64,000 nucleotides of DNA from Melastoma dodecandrum (GCA_029817715.1 JARUPY010000441.1:1-64000); one strand, 5' to 3'. Shown: positions 28,971 to 37,670, counted from the first letter of the stretch. Notes: a model not told the origin generated them from the sequence alone. Program-made: numbers and translations.

Positions 28971-29855
28971 ATGCGGCGCGGCACCCTCGACGATCCGGCG
29001 GCCTTTGCGGCGGTGGCGCGGCACCGCAGCTTCACCCGGGCGGCGGCCGAGCTCGGGGTGTCGGCCTCCGCCCTCAGCCACACCCTGCGGGCTTTGGAAG
29101 AACGGTACGGCGTGCGCCTGCTCGCCCGCACGACCCGCAGCGTCGCCCCCACCCCGGCCGGCGAGCGACTGCTGCGGTCCCTCGCCCCCGCCCTCGACGA
29201 GGTCTCGAAGGGCCTCGACGCCCTGGCGGATTGGCGAGGCGAACCGTCGGGCAACCTGCGCCTGACGACTTTTCCCTACGCTGCCCGCACCATCCTCGAA
29301 CCCAGGCTGCCCCGCTTCCTGACCGACCACCCCGCCGTTTCGGTCAAGGTCGTCGTCGACGACCGGCTGACCGACATCGTTGCGGCGGGATTCGATGCCG
29401 GCATTCGCTTCGGCGAGACGGTCGAGCGGGACATGGTGGCGGTGCGCGTCGGTCCGGACCTGCGCACGGTGGTGGTCGGGACACCGGATTACTTCGCGCG
29501 CCATCCGCGACCGGAGACGCCCGCCGATCTGGAGACGCATCGCTGCGTGAACTACCGCCTGGTCGGCGGAGGCGGCCTGTTGCCCTGGGAGTTCGCCCGC
29601 GACGGACGTGAGGTCCGCATCCGCGCGGGCGGGCAATTGGTCGTGAACGACGGCGCCCTCGCGGCGGCTGCCGTGCGGGCGGGGGCCGGGCTCGGCTACA
29701 TGCTGAAGGACGACGTGGCCGATGACATCTCAACCGGGCGGCTCGTCCAGGTGCTGGAGCCATGGTGCCCGCCCTTCCCGGGCTGCCACCTGTATTTCCC
29801 CGACCGGCAGGTCACCCCGGCCCTGCGAAGCCTCGTCGAGGCCCTGCGCTGGTAA
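28971..29855 (+). CDS. LysR-type regulator
   Basis: 294 residues. MRRGTLDDPAAFAAVARHRS, FTRAAAELGVSASALSHTLR (helix-turn-helix) and ALEERYGVRLLARTTRSVAP open a standard LTTR of the PgrR/DmlR-like type. The C-terminal half has SGNLRLTTFPYAARTILEPR and FDAGIRFGETVERDMVAVRV. This subgroup usually represses a divergent oxidoreductase gene; the aldo/keto reductase at 28875 fits. Intact. Confidence 0.9.
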   Translation: MRRGTLDDPAAFAAVARHRSFTRAAAELGVSASALSHTLRALEERYGVRLLARTTRSVAPTPAGERLLRSLAPALDEVSKGLDALADWRGEPSGNLRLTTFPYAARTILEPRLPRFLTDHPAVSVKVVVDDRLTDIVAAGFDAGIRFGETVERDMVAVRVGPDLRTVVVGTPDYFARHPRPETPADLETHRCVNYRLVGGGGLLPWEFARDGREVRIRAGGQLVVNDGALAAAAVRAGAGLGYMLKDDVADDISTGRLVQVLEPWCPPFPGCHLYFPDRQVTPALRSLVEALRW

Positions 29856-30141
29856 GGCGGGGCGTCCCGGTAAGGCCGCCTCGCCTTTCGGGCATCCAAG
29901 CGTTGCGTCAGTCGCTGGCGACCTCCGCCGCGAAATCGCGGTATGCCTCGGCAACGGCGGTACATGCGCGATGAAAGCCCATGGGTGCCCGAAGGGACTT
30001 CACGCGGTTGAACGACCGAACTGGCTTGTCTGACTTGAATCGGTCGTGCGGGCCCCAGGAAGGTCGCACGTCCTTCGGATGAGCCCCACGGTGTCGCTAA
30101 TGTGCCCGTACCTGCTGTTGATCGAACACCCGGTAAATCGT
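29856..30141. other. no supported gene
   Basis: 286 bases between the convergent ends of the LysR gene and umuC. No coding signal or clear terminator hairpin with a T run was seen. Confidence 0.35.
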
Positions 30142-31428
30142 TCATGCCGCCATCACCACGGGCACCTCGTCGACCCTGGTGGTGTATCTGGGCGACCGCA
30201 TCTCGAATTTGGTCGACCACTCCCGTTTCGGGGCGAACCCCGCGCTGCCCGGTACGACGGCTCCCCGTCCGAAGCGGCGATTGCAGGCATCAAGGGCGCC
30301 CATCAGCGCGGCCCCGTGCTCCCGGTCGAGTTGCCCCAGCCCCGGGAACGCCCGTTGGGAGGCCGCCAGGGGCGCGATGTCCGTGGTGACCACCCCGGCC
30401 TTGGAATAGCGGTAGCCCTCCCTCCAGGTCTTCCGGACGCCGTGCAGGCAGGCCTTCACCAGCACGAGTGTGTCGTTCGACGCCTCCGGCAGGGTCACCA
30501 CCGACGACACCGACCGCTGCGGCCGGTCGCGGTCGTGCTCCGATGTATGGAAGAAGACCGTGACGTGGTCGGTCCCCAGCCCGCCGGCGCGCAGCTTCTC
30601 GCCCAGGCGGGCGGCGTGTGTGGCGACCGCCTGCTCCATGGTGGCGAGGTCCTCGACGCGGTCCGAGAAGCTCCGGGTCACGGCGCAGCCCTTCCGGGTC
30701 GGGGCGACCTCCTCCAGGTCTAGGCAGGCCATGCCCCGCAATTCCATGACGAGCCGCTCGCCGACCACGGTCATCGCCTTGCGGACCGCCTGGGTATCGA
30801 GGTCGCGCACGTTGGCGACGCTCTCGCAGCCCAGGGCCTCCAGCTTGCGGGCGTTGGCCGGTCCGACACCCCAGATGTCCTCGGGCGGAATGCGGACCAT
30901 CCAGTGCTCGTATTGGACCGGGTCGGTCAGGTCGCAGACCCCGCCGAGCTCCGGCACCTTCTTGGCCACATGGTTGGCGAGTTTCGCCAGCGTCTTTGTG
31001 GCGCCGATGCCGACGCAGGTCGGAATGCCCGTCCACGCCCGCACGGTCTCGCGCATGTCCCGGCATAGGGTGAAACGGTCGGTCTCGCGGACGTCCGAGA
31101 GGTCGAGAAAGCTCCCGTCGATGGAGTAGATCTCGATGCGCGGAGAGAAGCCCCGGTAGACGGTGTTCACCCGGGCCGACATGTCCCCGTAGAGGGCGTA
31201 GTTCGACGAGTAGACCCTCACGCCCTGGGCCCGGCACATCTGCCGGATTTTGAAGTACGGTTCGCCCATGCGGATGCCGAGCGCCTTCGCCTCCGGGGTC
31301 CGGGCAATCGCGCAACCGTCGTTGTTCGACAGCACAATCACGGGCACCCGGGCCAGGCGGGCGTCGAACACCCTCTCGCACGAGCAGTAGAAGCTGTTGC
31401 CGTCGGAGAGGGCGTAGGCCCGGCTCAT
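30142..31428 (-). CDS. umuC: DNA polymerase V catalytic subunit UmuC
   Basis: 428 residues from the ATG at 31428, overlapping umuD by ATGA. MSRAYALSDGNSFYCSCERV with Asp9 (metal ligand), VIVLSNNDGCAIARTPEAKA, and TCVGIGATKTLAKLANHVAK are typical Y-family features; the little-finger region and C-terminus are complete. Oddity: the motif that is normally S-x-D-E reads YSIDGSF, so Asp104 is kept but the following Glu is Gly105 (codon GGG at 31114-31116), one base from GAG. Translesion synthesis with UmuD' would be impaired unless this is a sequence error. SOS-controlled through the box at 31878. Confidence 0.9.
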   Translation of the reverse strand: MSRAYALSDGNSFYCSCERVFDARLARVPVIVLSNNDGCAIARTPEAKALGIRMGEPYFKIRQMCRAQGVRVYSSNYALYGDMSARVNTVYRGFSPRIEIYSIDGSFLDLSDVRETDRFTLCRDMRETVRAWTGIPTCVGIGATKTLAKLANHVAKKVPELGGVCDLTDPVQYEHWMVRIPPEDIWGVGPANARKLEALGCESVANVRDLDTQAVRKAMTVVGERLVMELRGMACLDLEEVAPTRKGCAVTRSFSDRVEDLATMEQAVATHAARLGEKLRAGGLGTDHVTVFFHTSEHDRDRPQRSVSSVVTLPEASNDTLVLVKACLHGVRKTWREGYRYSKAGVVTTDIAPLAASQRAFPGLGQLDREHGAALMGALDACNRRFGRGAVVPGSAGFAPKREWSTKFEMRSPRYTTRVDEVPVVMAA

Positions 31429-31853
31429 TCCGCGCGGCGCCTTGGGTTGATCGACCCCGACACCACGCCCCACACCTCGACAACCGCATCCGAGGCGAGG
31501 CGGAACTCGGGGAAGCGCGGGTTGGCGAAGGACAGGATCACGCGCGGGCCCTGCCGCCGCCAGACCTTGAACGAGCGCTCCCCGTCGATGTCGACCACCA
31601 CCACGTCGCCGTTGCGCGGGGTCAGCGACCGGTCGACCACCGCGAGGTCGCCGTCGTGCAGGCGGGCCAGGAGCATGCTGTCGCCGGCGACGCGCACCAG
31701 GAAGGTCGCGGGCCGGTTCGCGATCAGAAGGCGCTGGAGGTCGATCTCCTCCTCGATGAAGTCGTCAGCCGGGCTGGGAAAACCCGCCCGGACCGCCCTG
31801 GCGAGGATGGGGATCGGGGTCGGCCGCCCGACCGTGACACCCAGGACCTGCAT
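31425..31853 (-). CDS. umuD: SOS mutagenesis protein UmuD (LexA-like peptidase)
   Basis: 142 residues, like E. coli UmuD (139). Self-cleavage is expected at Ala23-Gly24 (LARAVRAGFPSPADD), with nucleophile Ser59 (VAGDSMLL) and Lys96 (GERSFKVWRR), the Ser-Lys dyad of the S24 family. RecA-stimulated cleavage gives UmuD', the partner of UmuC. The start is chosen at MQVLGVTVGRPT because it lies 25 bases downstream of a clear SOS box; an upstream ATG in the same frame would overlap that box. Confidence 0.92.
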   Translation of the reverse strand: MQVLGVTVGRPTPIPILARAVRAGFPSPADDFIEEEIDLQRLLIANRPATFLVRVAGDSMLLARLHDGDLAVVDRSLTPRNGDVVVVDIDGERSFKVWRRQGPRVILSFANPRFPEFRLASDAVVEVWGVVSGSINPRRRAE

Positions 31854-31877
31854 GCGCGCGCTCCACGAATCCGCAAA

Positions 31878-31892
31878 GAACAAAAGTGGAAC
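31878..31892 (-). promoter_or_regulatory. LexA (SOS) box, alphaproteobacterial type
   Basis: On the minus strand: GTTC-N7-GTTC (plus strand GAAC AAAAGTG GAAC). This direct repeat is the established LexA site of alphaproteobacteria, different from the palindromic CTGT-N8-ACAG of enterics. It lies 25 bases before the umuD start, so LexA should repress umuDC. Confidence 0.85.
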
Positions 31893-32039
31893 ACAGGCCC
31901 GTGGTTCCTCCAAGCGGTTAAGCTTGCGACATCGCCGTTCCCTGTATGGATGTGGATAACCCGACGTGATGCTTGACCGTGCGGGCACGCGGACATGCCC
32001 TTACCCGAACGACGGGCAGTTCCGGGACCGGGGCGACAC

Positions 32040-32507
32040 ATGCGGCGCACGACCCTCGCCATCGCGATACTGGCGTTCCCGACATTTCCCGCATGGGCCG
32101 CGGGCGACTTTCCCCTCGCGTCCTGCAAGGGTTGGAATGGCACGGTGGTCGAGCGCGACGGCATCGACACCACCCACGCCACCATGCGCGGGATAGTCAC
32201 CAAGGCGGACCTGCAGGAATACTGCGAGCGCGACCCCGGCGGGGAAACCAAGCAGTTCGGCGGCAAGCTGACGACAGCCCAGTGCGTCGCGAACTATCTG
32301 CGCAGCGAGGGGCGGGCCACCATGGCCGCGCAGGCGAACTGCAGGGCGGGTACGATCAGCTACCGGTACGGCGACCGCCAAGCCGCGAAGGCGCGCTTCC
32401 CGCTCGGCCCGGACGGCGACACCTCGTGCGCATCGGGTAACCCGCCGATGATCGAGCAGTTCAAGATGCTGTGCCCCGCCACAGCCAAAAGACTGAAGGT
32501 GGAATAG
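32040..32507 (+). CDS. secreted Cys-containing hypothetical protein
   Basis: 155 residues from the ATG at 32040. MRRTTLAIAILAFPTFPAWA-A is a clean Sec signal peptide. The mature part has about six Cys (SCKGWNG, YCERDPG, QCVANYL, NCRAGTI, SCASGN, LCPATAK), suggesting disulfides, and a TMRGIVTKADLQEYCERDPG segment. Periplasmic or extracellular location is likely. I recognise no named family. The next gene encodes another small secreted Cys-rich protein. Confidence 0.7.
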   Translation: MRRTTLAIAILAFPTFPAWAAGDFPLASCKGWNGTVVERDGIDTTHATMRGIVTKADLQEYCERDPGGETKQFGGKLTTAQCVANYLRSEGRATMAAQANCRAGTISYRYGDRQAAKARFPLGPDGDTSCASGNPPMIEQFKMLCPATAKRLKVE

Positions 32508-32756
32508 GGCGCGACCATACAGGGAGGGGCGAAAGCCCACTCGGCGGGGCAAAACCTCGAACGACGATCTCGGCCGCGTCGCCCCCCTTTTGGCGACCGG
32601 CATTTCGGCTGCGGAGGACGACGGTTACAATTCGAAAAGCCGGCGTGCCCTGCGGTCACATCCGGGATCAATGTCGGACCGATCATCGCAAATGAGCCCA
32701 CCGGTTCGGGCCGGCCGCGCCTAGTGCCGGGCGAGGCATCGAGCGGGGAGGTTCGG

Positions 32757-33053
32757 ATGAAGGCATTGCGAGTGACAGGGGCATGGCTCGCTGTAGCCGT
32801 CGCTTCCATCGTCCCGCCTTTCGCACAAGCCCAGGCCGGCCAGGGGACCGCGGCGTGCCGCGACGAGATCGGGCCGGCCGCCGCCAAGCATCTTGTCGCG
32901 CAGTGTTTCGATGCCTCGCCCGCCACCCACCCGCCGTGCAACGCCGTGAACCCCTGCGCGATGATCCGCGAGGAGATCGCGCGCAGTTGCAAGCTGTTCG
33001 AGGCGTCGAGTCCGCTCCCAGCGGACCTGTGCGCCGCGGGCCGCACGCCGTGA
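32757..33053 (+). CDS. small secreted Cys-rich hypothetical protein
   Basis: 98 residues: MKALRVTGAWLAVAVASIVP then AQAQAG, a signal peptide with AQA cleavage. The mature part has six Cys (ACRDEIG, QCFDASP, PPCNAVNPCAMI, SCKLFEA, LCAAGRTP). An RBS (GGGGAGG) lies 7 bases before the ATG. The stop overlaps the GTG of the next gene (GTGA), implying co-translation. Function unknown. Confidence 0.65.
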   Translation: MKALRVTGAWLAVAVASIVPPFAQAQAGQGTAACRDEIGPAAAKHLVAQCFDASPATHPPCNAVNPCAMIREEIARSCKLFEASSPLPADLCAAGRTP

Positions 33054-33897
33054 CCGGCGCGTCGAAGGTCGTCCATGTGACCTGGGGCGCGGCCAGGGCG
33101 GACTCCGTCAGGCAGGCCTTACGGCTGCAGGGCCGCGCGGAACGGGTGATCGCGCTGACCCACGTCCTCGACGTCGGGCCCATCGACTCGCTCGACCCCG
33201 ATGCGCGCCGGATCTGGTACGCCGCGAACACGCGGCCGGACGATGAACCGGACGAGGAGCCCACCGATCCGGAGGTACCCTGGGCGGAGGCGACGGACCC
33301 CGGCGTCCATCCCGTCTACTGGGCCTGCCTGACCGACGCGGCGGAGCACGCTTGCTTCCTTCGGTTCGTTTCCCGCATGGCCGGGCGCCCCTTCGACATC
33401 GTCGAGGTGATAGGCTCGGACTTCCCCCGACCGGGTGCCGCCTCACCGGCATGGTCGTTGGCCCAGTTGCGTCCCGGGGAGATGGTCGAGGCCGATCTCG
33501 GGCGCAGGAGAAGGCCGTTCACCGGTGCCGAGAGCGACTTGGCCGTGGCCCGCTGGGCGAAACTGCGGCGGGAAAACGCGCCGCTGCGCATCGTTCGGGA
33601 CGGGACCTTGGTCTCGGCGCCCCTGACCCATTTCGACGACGTCCTGACAAGGTTCGCCACCGGGAATGGGAGTTGCTGATCAAACTGGTCGCGCGCGTAC
33701 TCGGTCATCTCGACGACGGCTCCGACCAGCCGGGACAGGGATGCAGCTACGAGCTCCTGTTCGCGCGCACCCTGGCGCTGGGGCAATCCGGAGCGCTGGA
33801 GGTTGCCGGTTCGGGACCGGGTATGCGGGACTACAAGGTTCGGAGGTTTGCGGACGGTCACGGGATGGTGCCCGCGCCCGGACGTCCGATGACCTAG
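33050..33897 (+). pseudogene. DUF1835/DUF3658-domain protein, frameshifted near end
   Basis: GTG start at 33050 overlapping the preceding stop. VVHVTWGAARADSVRQALRL then QGRAERVIALTHVLDVGPID is the DUF1835 N-terminus; WAKLRRENAPLRIVRDGTLV then SAPLTHFDDVLTRFAT is the DUF3658 C-terminal pattern. A shift near 33658 (ATGGG versus CGGGA context) moves the reading to REWELLIKLVARVLGHLDDG, continuing to TAG at 33895. About 280 residues joined. The biochemical role of the family is unknown. It follows a secreted protein gene with translational coupling. Confidence 0.7.
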
Positions 33898-34031
33898 GAT
33901 GGCCCCCGTCGGTCATGCCCGGCACCCCACGTCGATGATTGGCGGCCTCGGTGGGCGGCTTTGGGCCTGAAGCCAGGCCGCGGGGCCGCGGTGACCTTGG
34001 AAGCCGTGTCGGCCGACCTCACCTTGGACGG

Positions 34032-35306
34032 ATGACCAGCGAATTCGACGTGATCGTCGTGGGGGGAGGCGCCGCCGGCATCGGTGCGGTTCGGAGGCTC
34101 GTGGACAGTGGCGTCTCGTGCCTGCTTCTGGAAGCCTCCCAACGGCTAGGGGGGCGTGCCTATACCCAGGACTTCGGAGGCTATCCGCTGGACCTTGGCT
34201 GCGAGTGGCTGCACTCGGGCGACCGCAACGCATGGGTCGGCATCGCCGAGGCGTCGGGCTTCCCGGTCGACCGGAGCGACCCGCCGTGGGCGCAGGCGCA
34301 TCCCTCGCTGGCCGACGACAAGGACGACCAAGAGGCGGCGTGGAAGGCCTATGGCGATTGGGAAAAGCGACTCCGTACAGTCGCCTCGGGCAGCGACCGT
34401 GCCAGCGATGCCCTGGAACAGGGCGGTGCCTGGAATGACTACGTGCGGGCCATTGCCGGCTTCATGAGCGGGGTCGCGCCCGAGCTGATCTCCGCCACCG
34501 ACTACCTGGCCTACGACGACGCCTCGACCGGCAAGAACTGGAACCTGCCGTTCGGCTACGGCACCCTTGTCGCCGCCAGCCTGCCGTCCTCGGCGACGGT
34601 CCGGCTGGCCACGCCGGCCGAACGCATCGACCTGACTGGGGACGGCGTCGAGGTGACCACCCGCGCCGGCACCGTCCGCGCCGGGGCCGCCATCCTCACG
34701 GTCTCGACCGCGGTCCTGGCCGGCGGCGCGATCCGCCTTCCCCGCGGGACCGAACCCTGGCGCGAGGCGGCCGCCGCCCTGCCGCTCGGGCGCAACGAGA
34801 AGGTCTTCCTGGAGATCGGGCGCGACAGCGCATTCGGGCCGGACACGCATGCTTACGGCAACCTTCGCGACCCGAGGTCCGCATCCTACTCCATCCGGCC
34901 CAACGGCTGGCCTGTCATCGAGGCGTTCCTCGGGGGCGACGGCGCACGGATGCTGGAGGAGGAGGGCCCGGCCGCCGGCTTCGCCTTCGTGACGGCGCAA
35001 TTGGCCGCCCTGTTCGGCAGCGACGTGGCGTCGGCGATCCGGCCGCTCGCGGCGACCTCGTGGAGCCGTATGGCATCCATCGGTGGCGCGTATAGCTGCG
35101 CTCTTCCGGGCCGTTCGCAGGCGCGTTCGCGCTTGGCTCAACCTTTCGAGAACCGGCTCTTCTTCGCTGGCGAGGCGACGCATCCCTTCGACTTCACGAC
35201 CGCACATGGGGCGCACGACAGCGGCGAACGCGCCGCCGACGAGGCCATGGCGGCGCTTCGGGACAGCCATGTCCTGGATAGGCGGGATCCCCCGTTCGCA
35301 GCCTGA
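34032..35306 (+). CDS. flavin-dependent amine oxidase
   Basis: 424 residues from the ATG at 34032. [20 protein letters not shown] is the FAD-binding GxGxx[21 protein letters not shown] is the typical GG-motif of monoamine oxidases; the C-terminal [20 protein letters not shown] is the second FAD-contact. [15 protein letters not shown] fits the family. Oxidises an amine or amino acid to an imine with O2 as acceptor; the substrate is not predictable. No signal peptide, so cytoplasmic. Intact. Confidence 0.88.
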   Translation: MTSEFDVIVVGGGAAGIGAVRRLVDSGVSCLLLEASQRLGGRAYTQDFGGYPLDLGCEWLHSGDRNAWVGIAEASGFPVDRSDPPWAQAHPSLADDKDDQEAAWKAYGDWEKRLRTVASGSDRASDALEQGGAWNDYVRAIAGFMSGVAPELISATDYLAYDDASTGKNWNLPFGYGTLVAASLPSSATVRLATPAERIDLTGDGVEVTTRAGTVRAGAAILTVSTAVLAGGAIRLPRGTEPWREAAAALPLGRNEKVFLEIGRDSAFGPDTHAYGNLRDPRSASYSIRPNGWPVIEAFLGGDGARMLEEEGPAAGFAFVTAQLAALFGSDVASAIRPLAATSWSRMASIGGAYSCALPGRSQARSRLAQPFENRLFFAGEATHPFDFTTAHGAHDSGERAADEAMAALRDSHVLDRRDPPFAA

Positions 35307-35471
35307 CCGGCCAGATGGTGACTCGTTTCCCCGGGACGGCGCAGTCGCCGCCGAAGAGGGGTGATGCTCCCGCCCAGGCATCCTGGTTGCCGGCGGGAAG
35401 TCCTGGTCGGCGATGCCGCGGCCATCCGCCCTCGGACGGGCACCCCGCCGTGTCTTGGCGCACACAGCCTT

Positions 35472-35496
35472 GGAACGCAGTAAGCCCCGAGCTGTT
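35472..35496 (+). promoter_or_regulatory. possible EcfG-type stress promoter
   Basis: GGAAC at 35472-35476, 16 bases, then TGTT at 35493-35496. Alphaproteobacterial general-stress promoters (EcfG) read GGAAC-N16/17-CGTT; here one base of the -10 differs. It lies 34 bases before the Gly/Tyr-rich gene start. Weak evidence from a short motif. Confidence 0.3.
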
Positions 35497-35529
35497 GAGG
35501 TGCCATTCCCATGCGGCATGAGATTTCGA

Positions 35530-35940
35530 ATGCGTAAGATCGCACTCACTTCCACGGCTTTGCTTGGCCTCGGGCTCTTGGCATCGGCACCCGCAGAGGC
35601 CCACGGCTGGGGCTACGGCGGTGGCTACGGTTACGGCCATGGCGGATACGGTTATGGCGGCGGATATCGCGGCGTGGGCTTCCGCGGCGGCTACGGCGGC
35701 TACGGACGCGGTTACGGCTATCGCGGTCATGGCTACCGCCGCGGCATCGGCCCCGGTGCAGCTATCGGGCTCGGGATCGCGGGCCTCGCCGCAGGCGCCA
35801 TCGTGGCGAACTCGTACGGCGGTTACGGTTACGGCTATGGCCGCCCGGTCGGATACTACGGCGGCTACGGCTATGCTCCGGCTTACGGATACGCTCCGGC
35901 TTATGGCTACGGATACCCCGCTTACGGCTACGGATACTGA
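35530..35940 (+). CDS. secreted glycine/tyrosine-rich protein
   Basis: 136 residues from the ATG at 35530 (MRKIALTSTALLGLGLLASA, cleavage at AEA-H); an alternative ATG lies four codons upstream. The mature protein is dominated by GGYGYG and GYR repeats, then a short hydrophobic helix (GPGAAIGLGIAGLAAGAIVA), then GYGYAPAYGYAPAYGYGYPA. Such Gly/Tyr low-complexity proteins are exported and may assemble on the cell surface; the central helix resembles a glycine-zipper. Function unknown. A terminator follows at 35992. Confidence 0.75.
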   Translation: MRKIALTSTALLGLGLLASAPAEAHGWGYGGGYGYGHGGYGYGGGYRGVGFRGGYGGYGRGYGYRGHGYRRGIGPGAAIGLGIAGLAAGAIVANSYGGYGYGYGRPVGYYGGYGYAPAYGYAPAYGYGYPAYGYGY

Positions 35941-35991
35941 AACATCACTTCGAACGGCGGGTCGCAGGCTTCGCCATAACGTCTAACGACA

Positions 35992-36023
35992 GAGGCGTCC
36001 GACGGACTGTCGGGCGCCTCTTT
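35992..36023 (+). terminator. rho-independent terminator
   Basis: GAGGCGTCCGAC, loop GGACT, GTCGGGCGCCTC: a 12-pair stem with one G-T wobble, followed by TTT at 36021-36023. It ends the Gly/Tyr-rich gene 52 bases after its stop. Confidence 0.8.
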
Positions 36024-36085
36024 GCGTATGGGAGCATCCTGCGAGCGTCGACTAGAGCCCGATGCGTCCACTAGGTGCGTCGCCT

Positions 36086-36421
36086 TCAGGTCGACGAGAC
36101 CATTTCCCCTGGTGTCGGTTCGGCCCCGGCGGCACCGGGTTCAGGCCCGGACGGGGACGCCGGCACGGTGGCGCTGGAGGCCGCGACGAGTGAGTCAATT
36201 ACGCCGAGCAGCGCGAGCCGCTCCGGGCTGTCCGCCTCGGAGGAGAGGAAAGTCGAGAGTTCGACGCGGGACGGTCTCCCGCCTGAGGGACCGTTCGGCT
36301 CATGGAGGACGAACACGTCCGTCGGGTTCTTGCCGACGCACAGGAACCAGTTGTCGCCGTTCGATGCGGCGTAGATCAGTTTGCGCGCGATGGTCATAAC
36401 CTCGACGGCCTCCTCGTTCAC
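36086..36421 (-). CDS. small hypothetical protein (paralogue of 61752 protein)
   Basis: 111 residues. The core MTIARKLIYAASNGDNWFLC then VGKNPTDVFVLHEPNGPSGG and RPSRVELSTFLSSEADSPER is nearly the same as in the protein at 61752-62234 of this window. The C-terminus is Pro/Glu-rich (PEPGAAGAEPTPGE). No signal peptide. The strict conservation of the NxWFLC and FVLHEPNGPSGG segments between paralogues argues for a folded domain with a real function, so far unnamed. It is divergent from the 53-residue protein at 36449. Confidence 0.7.
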   Translation of the reverse strand: MNEEAVEVMTIARKLIYAASNGDNWFLCVGKNPTDVFVLHEPNGPSGGRPSRVELSTFLSSEADSPERLALLGVIDSLVAASSATVPASPSGPEPGAAGAEPTPGEMVSST

Positions 36422-36448
36422 GAGGTCAACTAGGGCTGGGGATCAGAC

Positions 36449-36610
36449 ATGTCCGACGAGAAGGACCGTACCGACGAGGCACCCGAACCGACCGAGGACC
36501 TTGGGCTGCCGACGCCGCCGAGCCCGGGACGCGTCCCGCCTCCCCATTTGCCACCGCCTCCAAAGGACGACACCCCGCCCGCGGAACCGCAGACAGACGG
36601 CTGGCCATGA
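36449..36610 (+). CDS. 53-residue proline-rich protein (paralogue of 52837 protein)
   Basis: MSDEKDRTDEAPEPTEDLGL then PTPPSPGRVPPPHLPPPPKD, ending DGWP. Acidic N-terminus, Pro-rich centre, likely disordered. A protein of exactly the same length with the same DxGLPTPPS-GR-PPxHLPP core lies at 52837-52998 on the other strand. That paralogy is the main evidence for a real gene. It starts 27 bases upstream (divergently) of the 36086 protein. Function unknown. Confidence 0.6.
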   Translation: MSDEKDRTDEAPEPTEDLGLPTPPSPGRVPPPHLPPPPKDDTPPAEPQTDGWP

Positions 36611-36675
36611 GGTCGGCGTGCGCTTGAGGGGTGTGGCCTGCCCCACGTGATCCCGCGCCCCTCGGGAGGGCCGTC

Positions 36676-36921
36676 TCAGGCCATCAGGCGGTGGGTGTTG
36701 TCGGCGACGAGTTCCCTGTAGCGGGCGATGACGTCGCTCTGACTTCCCCCCGCCATCAGGGTTTTGGCGGCCTCCATCGCGGCGACCACCTTCTCGCCGA
36801 CCATCGAGACCAACTCAGCCTGGCCCTCGGCGCCGCCCCAGGCGATCCGCACCAGCCGCAACTCGATGACCCTCTGCGCCTCCACGGTAAGCAGGAAGGC
36901 GGCATAGAGGGGGTTCAGCAT
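36676..36921 (-). CDS. small helical hypothetical protein (phasin-like)
   Basis: 81 residues: MLNPLYAAFLLTVEAQRVIE then LRLVRIAWGGAEGQAELVSM and KVVAAMEAAKTLMAGGSQSD, all amphipathic helix, ending LVADNTHRLMA. Similar short phasin-like or antitermination-free proteins are common in methylobacteria, often as several copies. The frame stays open upstream, but this ATG gives the natural N-terminus. Function unknown. Confidence 0.55.
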   Translation of the reverse strand: MLNPLYAAFLLTVEAQRVIELRLVRIAWGGAEGQAELVSMVGEKVVAAMEAAKTLMAGGSQSDVIARYRELVADNTHRLMA

Positions 36922-37073
36922 GGGGGCTCCGGCCTGACGATATACGTGGGCAACGCCTGGCCGTGGGCCCGGTCCCTGCGGATGATGACGCAGGACGCCT
37001 ACCGTTCGCGGGCGGCGACGCCCGAGCCCGGCGACGTGGCGGTGTCCTCGGAGATACCCGACCGGTTTGTCGG

Positions 37074-37169
37074 GACGCGGCCGGCAAGCCGCCAAGCCCC
37101 AACCCCTACGTCTTCCTCGACCTGCCCTTGTCGCGCATCTTCGGGGGTCAGACCGTACGGGCTTGGTAG
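37074..37169 (+). pseudogene. aldo/keto reductase C-terminal remnant
   Basis: The frame ending at TAG 37167 reads GKPPSPNPYVFLDLPLSRIF then GGQTVRAW, matching the last residues of the aldo/keto reductase at 27763 (GRPPSLNPYFIFDLPLPTIF, GGQAVEAW). Nothing upstream in any frame resembles the rest of that enzyme. It is therefore a short remnant of a second reductase copy, left by deletion or recombination. Confidence 0.6.
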
Positions 37170-37274
37170 ATGCGCTGCTCTCGACCAGACATGCGGACGC
37201 GTAAAATGCCTGCGGGACGCTGGGACCTTGCCTATCCCGCGACGCGCCTCCCGAGAGCGCATCGGCTTTCACGC

Positions 37275-37670
37275 CTATGCGGAAAGCCTGAGGATCACCA
37301 CGGACGATCCGACGATGTGGGCCAGGGTGACCAGGACCGACCCGGTATGAAGCACGCCGAAGCGCCTGCGATTGCCTACGTCGCTCGCCGTGTTGATGGC
37401 CGGCATGAGAACCTGCCGCGCCAGGAGGGCCGTGAAGGCGATGAGCCCTAGGATGAGGGCGGAAGTCCCATCGAGATTGGCCGTCAGCGCCGCGCCGGCG
37501 AGGGCGCACCCTATGACGAAGGCGTAGAAGTGCGGGAAGGCGCGCCGCAGGAGCGGGCCTGCGGCTTCGGCAGGCAGGGCGCTGAAGAGGAACGAGGCGA
37601 AGCCGAACGAGTACAGGAGCATTCCCCCGAACAGGAGGGCTGTCAGGAGGACGGCCGCTTGGGAGAGCAT
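37275..37670 (-). CDS. DUF4149-type membrane protein
   Basis: 131 residues from the ATG at 37670: MLSQAAVLLTALLFGGMLLY, then PLLRRAFPHFYAFVIGCALA (the conserved R-x-FP-x-Y/F motif of DUF4149) and HTGSVLVTLAHIVGSSVVIL. Four membrane helices are predicted. Inner-membrane protein of unknown role. The longer upstream frame lacks membrane character and is not used. Confidence 0.65.
   Translation of the reverse strand: MLSQAAVLLTALLFGGMLLYSFGFASFLFSALPAEAAGPLLRRAFPHFYAFVIGCALAGAALTANLDGTSALILGLIAFTALLARQVLMPAINTASDVGNRRRFGVLHTGSVLVTLAHIVGSSVVILRLSA

Noticed and set aside
34146..35555. Open frame of about 469 codons on the minus strand
   Set aside because: Antisense shadow of the intact amine oxidase.
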